From: Planotetraspora sp. A-T 1434 | Lineage (GTDB): Bacteria; Actinomycetota; Actinomycetes; Streptosporangiales; Streptosporangiaceae | Length of the DNA: 64,000 nucleotides | NCBI RefSeq assembly: GCF_025420585.1 | Contig: NZ_JAOEGB010000006.1 | Span: 124,001 to 188,000 of the forward strand | Direction of reading: 5' to 3' | Part shown: positions 15,619 to 28,346 of the stretch, in pieces | Layout: each line of letters starts with the position of its first letter | How positions within the stretch are numbered: position 1 is the stretch's first letter | The notes under the pieces: generated by a model | Seen by the model: only the letters and a program-made list of their open reading frames with translations | Databases searched by the model: none | Told to the model about the DNA's origin: nothing | Position numbers and translations under genes: made by a program

Positions 15619-17420
15619 CGCACCGCCTGCTCGGGGTCGAGGTCGGCGTCCTGGGCGAGCAGGGCGCGGTACTCCGGGACTCCGGACAGCAGGTCGGGAT
15701 GCCGGCCGATGTGGGTGATGGTGCCGTCGCGGAGAAGGGCGACCCGGTCGGCCAGCAGCACGGTGGAGGCCCTGTGGGCGACGACGAGGCCGGTCGCGTC
15801 GGCGAGGACCCGGCGCAGCGCCTCCTCGACGAGGGCCTCGGTCTCGACGTCGAGGGCGGAGAGGGTGTCGTCGAGGACGAGGATCCTGGGTTTGCCGAGG
15901 ACGGCGCGGGCCAGGGCCAGGCGCTGCCGCTGGCCGCCGGACAGGGACATCCCCTGCTCGCCGATCCGGGTGTCGAGCCCCCAGGGCAGGTCGTAGGCGA
16001 AGGTGGCCTGGGCGATCTCCAGGGCTTCGCGGATGTCGTCGTCGGTGGCGTGGCGGTGGCCGAGCGTGAGGTTCTCCCGGACGCTCATCGAGAACAGCGT
16101 CGGCTCCTCGAACGCGGTGGCGACGACCGAGCGCAGCGCGGGCAGGGACAGGTCGCGCACGTCGTGCCCGTCGATGGTGACCCGGCCGGCGGTGACGTCG
16201 CAGAGCCGGGGGACGAGGGCGGTCAGGGTGGTCTTGCCGGACCCGGTGGCGCCGACGATGGCGACCGTCTCCCCCGGGGCCACGTCGAGCCAGACGTCGC
16301 GCAGCACGGGCCGGTCGCCGCCGGGGAAGCGGAACTCCACGCCCTCGAACCGGAGGTGTCCGCGCGGCTCCTCGATGACGCGGGTGCCGCCGGTGATCTC
16401 GGGGACGGTGTCGAGCACCTCGATCACGCGGTCGGCGGAGGTCATCGCCTCCTGGCCCATGGCGAGGATGTAGCCGAGAGAGGCGACCGGCCAGACGAGC
16501 TGGAGCACGAGGGTGGTGAAGGCGACCAGCGTGCCGATGGTCAGCGAGCCGTGGGCGACGGCGAGCGCGCCGAGCAGCAGCACCATGGCGAGGGTGACGT
16601 TGGGGACGACTTCGAGGAACGTGAAGAACCGGGAGGCGAGGCGCACCTTGGCGAGCGACGTCCCGTGGATCTTGCGGGCGGTGTCGTCGAAGGTCTCGTA
16701 GAGGTGGCGCCGCCGGCCGAACGCCTTGATGGTGCGGATGCCCACCGCCGACTCCTCGACGAGGGTGGCGAGGTCGCCCTGCTGGTCCTGGACCTGACGG
16801 GAGATGCCGATGTACCGCTTCTCGAACCGGAGCGAGATCGCCACGATGGGCACCGCCGACGCGGTGACGAGCAGCCCGAGCGGCCAGTACATCCGCAGGA
16901 GCACGATGATCACGGCGGTGAGCTGGATGACGTTCATGACCAGGAACAGCACGCCGAACCCGAGGAAGCGGCGGATGGTCGACAGGTCGGTCGTCGCGCG
17001 GGACAGGAGCTGGCCGGACTGCCACTCGCCGTGAAAGCTCATCGGGAGGCGCTGGAGCTGGCCGTAGAGGTCGTCCCGGAGGGCGGTCTCCAGGCCGAGG
17101 ACGGCCCCGATCTGGGACCACCTCCGGACGAACGTGAGGACCGCCTCCGCGATCCCCAGGCCGAGCGCGAGCAGCCCTAGCGGCAGGAGCGCTCCAAGGT
17201 CGCCATGCCTCACCGGGCCGTCGATGATCTCCTTGCCGACGAGCGGGATGACCGTGCCCGCGGCGATGCCGAGGAACGCGGCCACCCAGGACACGATGAG
17301 AACCCGGACGTAGGGCCGCAGGTAGGACCGCAGCCGCCACAGCGAGCGCCAGGAGAGCCGCCGGGCTCCCGGCCTCCTATCGGGATCGCCATAAGGATCT
17401 TGATCGGGGTCTGAAGCCAT
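15615..17420 (-). CDS. ABC exporter half-transporter, degenerate-site subunit (pair 1)
   Basis: Half-transporter of 601 residues: a polar Asp/Arg-rich leader (1-30), six membrane helices (about 35-310) and a C-terminal ATPase. Walker A (GATGSGKTT) and signature (LSGGQRQRLALARA) are canonical. Walker B ends LVLDDTLSALD, so the catalytic Glu is replaced by Asp, the mark of the degenerate site in heterodimeric exporters. The switch His is kept (VVAHRAST). It is translated first and coupled to the following subunit. Confidence 0.9.
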   Translation of the reverse strand: MASDPDQDPYGDPDRRPGARRLSWRSLWRLRSYLRPYVRVLIVSWVAAFLGIAAGTVIPLVGKEIIDGPVRHGDLGALLPLGLLALGLGIAEAVLTFVRRWSQIGAVLGLETALRDDLYGQLQRLPMSFHGEWQSGQLLSRATTDLSTIRRFLGFGVLFLVMNVIQLTAVIIVLLRMYWPLGLLVTASAVPIVAISLRFEKRYIGISRQVQDQQGDLATLVEESAVGIRTIKAFGRRRHLYETFDDTARKIHGTSLAKVRLASRFFTFLEVVPNVTLAMVLLLGALAVAHGSLTIGTLVAFTTLVLQLVWPVASLGYILAMGQEAMTSADRVIEVLDTVPEITGGTRVIEEPRGHLRFEGVEFRFPGGDRPVLRDVWLDVAPGETVAIVGATGSGKTTLTALVPRLCDVTAGRVTIDGHDVRDLSLPALRSVVATAFEEPTLFSMSVRENLTLGHRHATDDDIREALEIAQATFAYDLPWGLDTRIGEQGMSLSGGQRQRLALARAVLGKPRILVLDDTLSALDVETEALVEEALRRVLADATGLVVAHRASTVLLADRVALLRDGTITHIGRHPDLLSGVPEYRALLAQDADLDPEQAVR

Positions 17421-17502
17421 GGTCGGGCGCAGCTCTCCTCACCGGTGCATGGGACAGGATCGGACGACTCGCACCTGTCATGCTTCACCAGGAAGGTTGC
17501 TT

Positions 17503-17513
17503 CGATCAACCGG
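17503..17513 (-). promoter_or_regulatory. 11-bp motif shared upstream of both ABC exporter pairs
   Basis: On the minus strand this reads CCGGTTGATCG, 83 bases before the first exporter gene. The same 11 bases occur at 49813-49823 in the region upstream of the second exporter pair. The TTGATC part could be a -35 element or a shared operator. Confidence 0.3.
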
Positions 17514-17531
17514 TTTTAGCGGGCTACCGGG

Positions 17532-17559
17532 GGCCCCACGCCGTCAGCGGGCGTGGGCC
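17532..17559 (-). terminator. Hairpin at the end of pyk
   Basis: An 8-bp stem (CCCACGCC with GGCGTGGG) overlaps the last codons and stop of pyruvate kinase. There is no T run; a role in termination or message stability is inferred from its position. Confidence 0.45.
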
Positions 17560-18974
17560 ACCGCGGAGCCGATCGTGTGGACCCGGAGGGCGTTGGTGGA
17601 CCCGGGGTTCCCGGGCGGGGAGCCGGCGACGATGACGATCTTGTCGCCCTTCTCGAACTGGCCGAGGGACAGCAACGAGGCCTCCACCTGACGCACCATG
17701 TCGTCGGTGTGGTGGACGAACGGCACCTCGAAGGTCTCGACGCCCCACGTCAGCGCGAGCTGGCCGCGCACCTGCGGGTTGGAGGTGAAGGCCAGCAGCG
17801 GGATCGGCGAGCGGTACCGGGCCAGGCGGCGGGCGGTCTCGCCGGACATGGTGAACGCCACGAGCGCCCGGGCGCCCACGATCGCGCCGACCTCGGCCGC
17901 CGCGCGGGCGATGGCGCCGCCGGTGGTCTCGGGAAGGCGCTCCAGGGTGTGCGTGGCGCGCAGCGCGGTGCCTTCGGCGGCGATGGCGATGCGGGCCATC
18001 GTGGAGACCGACTCGATGGGGTAGGTGCCGACCGAGGTCTCGCCGGACAGCATGACCGCGTCGGCGCCGTCCATGACGGCGTAGGCGACGTCGGAGGCCT
18101 CGGCGCGGGTCGGGCGGGGGGCGCTCATCATCGAGTCGAGCATCTGGGTGGCCACGATGACGGGGTGCGCCTTCTCGCGGCAGAGCTCGATGATGCGGCG
18201 CTGGACGATCGGAACCTGCTCCAGGGGCAGCTCGACGCCGAGGTCGCCGCGGGCCACCATGACGCCGTCGAACGCGTCGACGATCTCCTCGAGGCACTCG
18301 ACGGCCTGCGGCTTCTCGATCTTGGCGAGGAGTGGCAGGTGGACGCCCTCCTCCTCCATGATCCCGCGGACGATGTCCGCGTCCTCGGGCGACCGGACGA
18401 ACGACAGGGCGATCATGTCAAAGCCCGTGCGGAGGGCCCAGCGCAGGTCCTCCTCGTCCTTCTCGGTGAGCGCGGGGGCGCTGACGGCGACGCCGGGGAG
18501 GTTCAGCCCCTTGTTGTCGGAGATCATCCCGCCGATGACGACGCGGGTCACAACGCGGGGGCCCTCCACGGCCGTCACCTCGAGGTTGAGGCGGCCGTCG
18601 TCGACGAGGATGGTGTCGCCCGGCTTGACGTCGCCGGGGAGGCCCGCGTAGGTGGTGGAGACGATGTCCCGGTCTCCCGGCACGTCCTCGGTGGTGACGG
18701 TGAAAACGTCACCGAAGCCGAGCCGTACGGGGCCGGAGGCGAAGCGGCCGACGCGGATCTTGGGACCCTGCAGATCGGCGAGGACTCCGACGGCCTGGCC
18801 CAGCTCGTCGGCGGCGGCCCTGACCCGGTCCAGCACCTCCTTGTGGAGCTCGTGGCTGCCGTGGGAGAGGTTGAAGCGGGCCACGTTCATGCCTGCGGCG
18901 ATGAGCTCGCGGAGGCGCTCCGGCGAGGAGGTGGCGGGGCCAAGGGTACAGACGATCTTTGCTCGACGACTCAC
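17544..18974 (-). CDS. pyk: Pyruvate kinase
   Basis: Glycolytic enzyme converting phosphoenolpyruvate and ADP to pyruvate and ATP. The GTG at 18974 gives a 476-residue protein beginning VSRRAKIVCTLGPATSS, the family's normal N-terminus, with GGTGGG upstream; an in-frame start further out at 19049 would add 25 unrelated residues. The signature around the catalytic Lys and Mg2+ Glu reads LAKIEKPQAVE, followed by VARGDLGVELP. The C-terminal regulatory domain is of normal length. A pyk gene near an ANTAR regulator and a liv cluster is an arrangement I associate with actinomycetes. Confidence 0.96.
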   Translation of the reverse strand: MSRRAKIVCTLGPATSSPERLRELIAAGMNVARFNLSHGSHELHKEVLDRVRAAADELGQAVGVLADLQGPKIRVGRFASGPVRLGFGDVFTVTTEDVPGDRDIVSTTYAGLPGDVKPGDTILVDDGRLNLEVTAVEGPRVVTRVVIGGMISDNKGLNLPGVAVSAPALTEKDEEDLRWALRTGFDMIALSFVRSPEDADIVRGIMEEEGVHLPLLAKIEKPQAVECLEEIVDAFDGVMVARGDLGVELPLEQVPIVQRRIIELCREKAHPVIVATQMLDSMMSAPRPTRAEASDVAYAVMDGADAVMLSGETSVGTYPIESVSTMARIAIAAEGTALRATHTLERLPETTGGAIARAAAEVGAIVGARALVAFTMSGETARRLARYRSPIPLLAFTSNPQVRGQLALTWGVETFEVPFVHHTDDMVRQVEASLLSLGQFEKGDKIVIVAGSPPGNPGSTNALRVHTIGSAVAHAR

Positions 18975-19081
18975 AGGACCCACCCTAATTGGTACAGACC
19001 ACTTGATTGCGACGACGCCCAGAGCTGTCGCCAAATGTTCAGACTTCACGCGGTCACCCGCATGTTCTACCGTTGCGCCCC

Positions 19082-19933
19082 ATGGGACGTACCCGGATAT
19101 GGAGTGCGATGGCGGCGCTGCTCACCGTAACCGCCTGCGCAGCCCAGAGTACCCAATCGAGCAAACCACCAGCGGGTGTTTCCGTGTCGCTGAACCAATG
19201 GCGCAGCGACGAGGCTTCCCATGCGATCGAGATCTCCGTGCGCAACGACACCTCTACCCCGGTGCGCTTCCATGATGTGCAGCTCGTCACCGACTCGTTC
19301 GTGACGCTTCCCCCGGCCCAGGTCGAAACGACGCTCGGCAAGACGCCGCGGACCGATTTCCAGGTTACGTACGGCGAAGCCCGCTGCGACCCGGCGAAGG
19401 TCCCTTCAGTGAAGCCGGCGACGGTGGCGGCACACCTCCAGGTGGGAAACGAACCCCTTCATGAGGTCAGGTTCGTCATTCCGCATCCGGATCCCCTCCT
19501 GGCCCAGTTGGTGACCGCCGAGTGCGGCGCCTTCATCCTGCGGCAGTCGGTGGACGTGACATTCGGGGCCTCGTGGGCCCACGTCGGGAAGACGCTGCAC
19601 GGGGTGCTCATGGTGACGAGGAAGGGCGGGAACGAGCCCATCACGGTGGACGATCTCGGCAACACCACGCACTTCGACGTCAAGCCGCTGTCGGGCAGAC
19701 ACCGGCCTGTCATCGTGCTCGCGCCCGGCTCCAGGAGTGTGGAGATCCCGGTGGAGGTGACTCCCGCGCGCTGCGATATGCACGCGTTCGCGGAGGCCAA
19801 GAAGGCCTACCTGTTCCCGGTGTGGGCGACGGTCGGGGGCGGGAAGATGTACTGGCTCATCTCGACGCCGTCCAAGCAGACCCAGGCGACGTTCCTGTCG
19901 TACGCGGAGACGGCCTGCGGCTACGCGAGCTGA
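19082..19933 (+). CDS. Putative secreted lipoprotein
   Basis: Predicted lipoprotein of 283 residues. The ATG at 19082 gives a classic signal, MGRTRIW followed by a hydrophobic stretch ending LLTVTAC with acylated Cys19; the longer frame from 19007 would bury this signal. The mature part is rich in beta strands and in conserved Cys, with no domain I recognise. It runs divergently from pyk and ends just before the convergent DUF2784 gene. Function unknown. Confidence 0.75.
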   Translation: MGRTRIWSAMAALLTVTACAAQSTQSSKPPAGVSVSLNQWRSDEASHAIEISVRNDTSTPVRFHDVQLVTDSFVTLPPAQVETTLGKTPRTDFQVTYGEARCDPAKVPSVKPATVAAHLQVGNEPLHEVRFVIPHPDPLLAQLVTAECGAFILRQSVDVTFGASWAHVGKTLHGVLMVTRKGGNEPITVDDLGNTTHFDVKPLSGRHRPVIVLAPGSRSVEIPVEVTPARCDMHAFAEAKKAYLFPVWATVGGGKMYWLISTPSKQTQATFLSYAETACGYAS

Positions 19934-19942
19934 CCGGTCATC

Positions 19943-20314
19943 CTAGAAGACGGATTTCTGTAGGGACCTCCGGCGAAGGTAGAAGCCGGCCCAGGAGACG
20001 AGCACGACGCCGACCACGATCCACCGCACGAGCACGGCGTACTCGGCGGGGTAGACGGTGCCCTGGATGTAGGTGTCGATGAAGCCGCCGGGGGCGAGGC
20101 CCCGCTCCCCGGCATGGGCGCGTGCCCAGTTCTCGATCGCCGTGAGGGGACACTCGGCCAGCCCGGCGATCTGGACGAGGCCCCAGGCGGAGATGGCGAG
20201 ATGCGGCCAGAACAGCCGGGGCCACAGCCAGGCGAGGAAGCCGCCCAGGCCGATGTACGCGATGACCAGGAAGTGCGCCACCATGGTGGCTTCCCCGAGA
20301 ATGCGATAAATCAT
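19943..20314 (-). CDS. DUF2784 membrane protein
   Basis: Small integral membrane protein of 123 residues with three to four helices. The sequence around ECPLTAIENWAR and the conserved Tyr/Pro residues before the last helix fit the DUF2784 family, whose function is unknown. It lies in a convergent position with the lipoprotein gene and 78 bp from the protease gene. Confidence 0.75.
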   Translation of the reverse strand: MIYRILGEATMVAHFLVIAYIGLGGFLAWLWPRLFWPHLAISAWGLVQIAGLAECPLTAIENWARAHAGERGLAPGGFIDTYIQGTVYPAEYAVLVRWIVVGVVLVSWAGFYLRRRSLQKSVF

Positions 20315-20392
20315 GATCTGCCCTCCGACCTCGAAGGTAGATCCGGCCCCCGTCCGGCGGCATCCGTCCGCGTACTCAGATGCCTCCGCTAC

Positions 20393-22060
20393 CTAACCTA
20401 CGGCGCGGAGGGCGTTGGCGATGCCGTGGCCGTAGAACCCGTTCTTGTCCTTGCCGCCCTCGCACAGCTGCGTGCCGCCCGCGCCGTACTTCGCCGCCCG
20501 GGGTGAGGGGCAGGTCTTCTGGACGGCGGAGGCGTAGAGCAGCTTCTCGACCTTGGCCGGGTCCATGTACAGGCCGCCCTTGCCCGGCTTGCCGAACCGG
20601 CTGATGATGAGCGCGGCGATCCCCGTGACGTGGGGCGCGGCCATCGAGGTGCCCTCGAGGTACTGGTAGTAGGCGCACTTGCCGCCGTGGCACTCCTGCA
20701 CGACCGCCGGGTCGTCCGGCTTGCCGTGAGCGTCGACGAGGCCCCCGGCGCGCAGCGCGCGGTACGGCGCGGCCGCCAGGATCTCCCGGCGGGCGCCCTT
20801 GAGCGGCGTGCCGCCGTCGAACATGTCGCCGCCGGGCGCGGCGATGTCGGTCTGCTCGATGCCGTAGTCGGAGTAGACGGCCTTCCGCCCGCTCGGGCCG
20901 ACGGCGGAGACCGAGATGACGCCGTCGAGCTCGGCCGGGACGTTGACGCAGGAGTTGTCGACCTTGCGGTCCCGCTCCGCGCCAAGGGGGTAGTCGGGGC
21001 TGGCGGTGTCCCGCGTGGGCTTGCCGAGGTCGGTGCCGCTGTTGCCGATGGCGGTGATGAGCGTGACGCCGCGCTTGCGGGCGTAGTCGAGCGCCCGCCG
21101 CATGCCCGTGATGATGCCCCGCTGTTCGAGCTGCTGTGCCCGGGTGTCCTGCGGGTTGGCGGTGCAGTTGAAGGTCCAGGGGTCGACGTAGAAACTCATG
21201 TTGACCACGTCGATGCCCACGTCGCCGGCGTATGTCAGGGCGTCCATGGTCGGCTTGAGGAAGAAGTAGCCCGAGTCGGTGCCGGCGCGCAGGTTGACCA
21301 GGGACACGCCGGGCGCGACCCCGGCGACGCCGATGCCGTTGAGCGGCGAGCCGATGGTGCTGGCGACGTGGGTGCCGTGCCCGTCGTCGTCCACGTCGGC
21401 CGGGTCCTTGCAGCCCTTGTACTCGCAGGCGCCGTCGAACTTCTTGCCGTTGGAGTCCTTGGGGCGGTCCGTGACGAAGTTGCGGCTGAGCGCCCGGTTG
21501 AAGTTCGGCGCGATGTCCGGGTGGTTTCCGTCGACACCGGTGTCGATGATGCCCACCAGCACCTTGTGGCTGCCCCTGACCTTGGCGTACGACCCGGTGG
21601 GGGTGGCGCCGATCATCGCCATGTCCCACTGACGGCCCGACAGCGGGTCGCCCCCGGAGGTGCTGCTCCCCCGCCGTGAGACGGACGAGGCCCGAGAAGC
21701 CGTAGAAGCCCGAGAAGCCGTAGAAGAGGCCGCGGTCCGCTCCCCCGCGCGGGCGACCGCGCCGATGCGGCGGTCGAGCGTGACGCCGACCACGGCGGGG
21801 CCGGCCCCGATCCGCTCGGGCGACCCGGTCCGCGCGATCAGGTAGCCGAGCCGGTCGTCCTGCCCGTCAAGAGTGGCCCCCGCGTCCTTGACGGCCTGGA
21901 GCGCCGCCGCACGGCCGCCCTCGGCGTAGAAGACCAGGTAGTCTCCGGCCGGACCGGACGGCGCCGGCGACGGCGCCGGAATGCCGGCCGCGGTGGCTCC
22001 GGCGGCCCCCAGCAGCGCGATCGAGACGAGTGCTCCGGCGAGACGCCCCCGTGCTTTCAA
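20393..22060 (-). CDS. Subtilisin-like (S8) secreted serine protease
   Basis: Exported protease of 555 residues. A signal peptide (about 1-25) is followed by an inhibitor-like propeptide region (about 40-105), then a Ser/Arg/Ala-rich insert with a repeated TASRAS motif. The catalytic domain follows, with Asp in GIIDTGVDGNHPD, His in DGHGTHVAST, and Ser in GTSMAAPHVTG. All three catalytic residues are intact, so it should be active after propeptide removal. Extra Cys pairs (GACEYKGC, CHGGKC) suggest disulphides in a secreted form. It stands alone, downstream of gltD across a strong hairpin. Confidence 0.93.
   Translation of the reverse strand: MKARGRLAGALVSIALLGAAGATAAGIPAPSPAPSGPAGDYLVFYAEGGRAAALQAVKDAGATLDGQDDRLGYLIARTGSPERIGAGPAVVGVTLDRRIGAVARAGERTAASSTASRASTASRASSVSRRGSSTSGGDPLSGRQWDMAMIGATPTGSYAKVRGSHKVLVGIIDTGVDGNHPDIAPNFNRALSRNFVTDRPKDSNGKKFDGACEYKGCKDPADVDDDGHGTHVASTIGSPLNGIGVAGVAPGVSLVNLRAGTDSGYFFLKPTMDALTYAGDVGIDVVNMSFYVDPWTFNCTANPQDTRAQQLEQRGIITGMRRALDYARKRGVTLITAIGNSGTDLGKPTRDTASPDYPLGAERDRKVDNSCVNVPAELDGVISVSAVGPSGRKAVYSDYGIEQTDIAAPGGDMFDGGTPLKGARREILAAAPYRALRAGGLVDAHGKPDDPAVVQECHGGKCAYYQYLEGTSMAAPHVTGIAALIISRFGKPGKGGLYMDPAKVEKLLYASAVQKTCPSPRAAKYGAGGTQLCEGGKDKNGFYGHGIANALRAVG
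21690..21725. repeat. Two tandem 18-bp repeats within the S8 protease gene
   Basis: GCCCGAGAAGCCGTAGAA occurs twice in direct succession (21690-21707, 21708-21725). On the coding strand it encodes the repeated TASRAS motif in the linker between propeptide and catalytic domain. It probably arose by slippage. Confidence 0.8.
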
Positions 22061-22092
22061 GAATTCCTCCCCCAGTCCGGGCTCAGCATCCT

Positions 22093-22128
22093 TCAGGCAG
22101 CCGGAGACGAATGCAACCGGCTGCCTGA
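22093..22128 (-). terminator. Terminator hairpin after gltD
   Basis: A perfect 12-bp inverted repeat (TCAGGCAGCCGG with CCGGCTGCCTGA) has a 12-base loop. It lies between the gltD stop and the protease start and probably ends the gltBD transcript. No T run follows. Confidence 0.65.
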
Positions 22129-22163
22129 GATACTTCCCGTTTTGTACGGCTATCGCCCCTGTA

Positions 22164-23648
22164 TCAGACGAGCGGCCGCGCCGTCGGAGGGATGGGCACC
22201 GGAAGGGCCGTCTGGCCCGTGAGGTACCGGTCCACCGCCGCCGCCGCCGAGCGGCCCTCCGCGATCGCCCACACGATGAGCGACTGCCCGCGGCCCATGT
22301 CGCCGGCCGCGAAGACGCCCTCCACGGCCGTCTCGTACGCCTTGCCGCGGGCCACGTTGCCCCGCGGGTCGAAGAACGACTGGGGGTCGTCCGCCAGCGC
22401 GGCGAGGTCGTTCAGCAGCGGGCCCTTCTCCGGGCCGAGGAAGCCCATGGCGAGCGTGACGAGCTCGGCCGGGATCTCGCGCTCGGTGCCGGGGATCGGC
22501 TTGAACCCCGCCTCCGGGCCCTCGACGTCGACCACGCGCAGCGCCCGGACGTTGCCCTCGGCGTCGCCGGCGAACTCGACCGTGGAGACCGCGTAGACCC
22601 GGTCGCCCCCGCCGGCCTCCAGCTCCTCGTGCGCGCTCTCCATCTTGAACAGCATCGGGTAGGTCGGCCACGGCTGCGAGCCGGGACGGCCGACCGGCGG
22701 CCTCGGCATGATCTCCAGCTGGGTGACGGACAACGCCCCCTGGCGGATGGCCGTGCCGATGCAGTCCGCCCCGGTGTCGCCGCCGCCGATCACGACGACG
22801 TGCCTGCCCTCGGCGGAGATGGGAGAGCCGGGGAGGTCCCCCTGCTGGACCTTGTTGGCCAGCGGGAGATACTCCATCGCCTGGTGGACACCCCTGAGCC
22901 CGCGGCCGGGCACCGGCAGGTCACGCCAGGCGGTGGCGCCGCCCGCGAGCACGATCGCGTCGAACTCCTCGCGGAGCTGGGCGGCGGTCACGTCGGCGCC
23001 GACGTCGACCGACGTGCGGAACTCGGTGCCCTCGGCCTCCATCTGGGCGAGACGGCGGTCGATGTGCCGCTTCTCCATCTTGAACTCGGGGATGCCGTAG
23101 CGGAGCAGCCCGCCGATCCGGTCGGCCCGCTCGAACACGACCACGTCGTGCCCGGCCCGGGTGAGCTGCTGGGCGGCCGCGAGACCGGCGGGGCCGGATC
23201 CCACGACGGCCACGCGCCTGCCGGTCTTCGCGAGCGGCGGCTGGGGGGTGACCCAGCCCTCGGCGAAGGCCCTGTCGATGATCTCGACCTCGACCCGCTT
23301 GATCGCGACGGGGTCGGAGTTGATGCCGAGGACGCACGCCGCCTCACACGGAGCCGGGCACAGGCGGCCGGTGAACTCCGGGAAGTTGTTGGTGGCGTGC
23401 AGCCGCTCGATCGCCTCGCGCCAGTCGTCGCGGTAGACGAGGTCGTTCCACTCGGGGATGAGGTTCCCCAGTGGGCATCCGTTGTGGCAGAACGGGATGC
23501 CGCAGTCCATGCAGCGGGCCGCCTGCTTGGTCAGCGCGGGCTTGGGGAAGTCCTCGTAGACCTCCCGCCAGTCGCGGATCCGCACGTCGATCGGGCGGCG
23601 CGCCGGCAGCTCCCGGCCGTACGTCATGAACCCCTTCGGGTCAGCCAT
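22164..23648 (-). CDS. gltD: Glutamate synthase (NADPH) small subunit
   Basis: Electron-input subunit of GOGAT, 494 residues. It passes electrons from NADPH through FAD and iron-sulfur clusters to GltB, for ammonium assimilation into glutamate. N-terminal cysteine motifs CMDCGIPFCHNGCPLGN and CPAPCEAAC bind the 4Fe-4S clusters. The FAD site is VAVVGSGPAGLAAA, and the NADPH site is VVIGGGDTGADC. A conserved ATG-like motif near the C-terminus (GVFAAGDMGRG) completes the FAD domain. It follows gltB by 13 bp in the same operon. Confidence 0.96.
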   Translation of the reverse strand: MADPKGFMTYGRELPARRPIDVRIRDWREVYEDFPKPALTKQAARCMDCGIPFCHNGCPLGNLIPEWNDLVYRDDWREAIERLHATNNFPEFTGRLCPAPCEAACVLGINSDPVAIKRVEVEIIDRAFAEGWVTPQPPLAKTGRRVAVVGSGPAGLAAAQQLTRAGHDVVVFERADRIGGLLRYGIPEFKMEKRHIDRRLAQMEAEGTEFRTSVDVGADVTAAQLREEFDAIVLAGGATAWRDLPVPGRGLRGVHQAMEYLPLANKVQQGDLPGSPISAEGRHVVVIGGGDTGADCIGTAIRQGALSVTQLEIMPRPPVGRPGSQPWPTYPMLFKMESAHEELEAGGGDRVYAVSTVEFAGDAEGNVRALRVVDVEGPEAGFKPIPGTEREIPAELVTLAMGFLGPEKGPLLNDLAALADDPQSFFDPRGNVARGKAYETAVEGVFAAGDMGRGQSLIVWAIAEGRSAAAAVDRYLTGQTALPVPIPPTARPLV

Positions 23649-23661
23649 CGGTGTTCCCCCC

Positions 23662-28188
<4,527 letters not shown>

Positions 28189-28346
28189 GTAGTCCCTCCC
28201 GTCGTCATCGTCTGTTGAAACAGAGGGACGACGTTGGCCCTGCTGCGGGTGTAGGTCTGTGTAGATTACCGCACCCTGCCGGAATAGTGCCCCCCCGGTC
28301 CCCTTCGCGAACCTTCACTGGTTAACGCGATGGATACAGTTGCCGC

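Noticed and set aside
13756-17340. Single 1194-codon frame spanning both exporter subunits
   Set aside because: Its first half is an out-of-frame Arg/Pro/His-rich reading of the upstream subunit; the true gene starts at the ATG at 15618.
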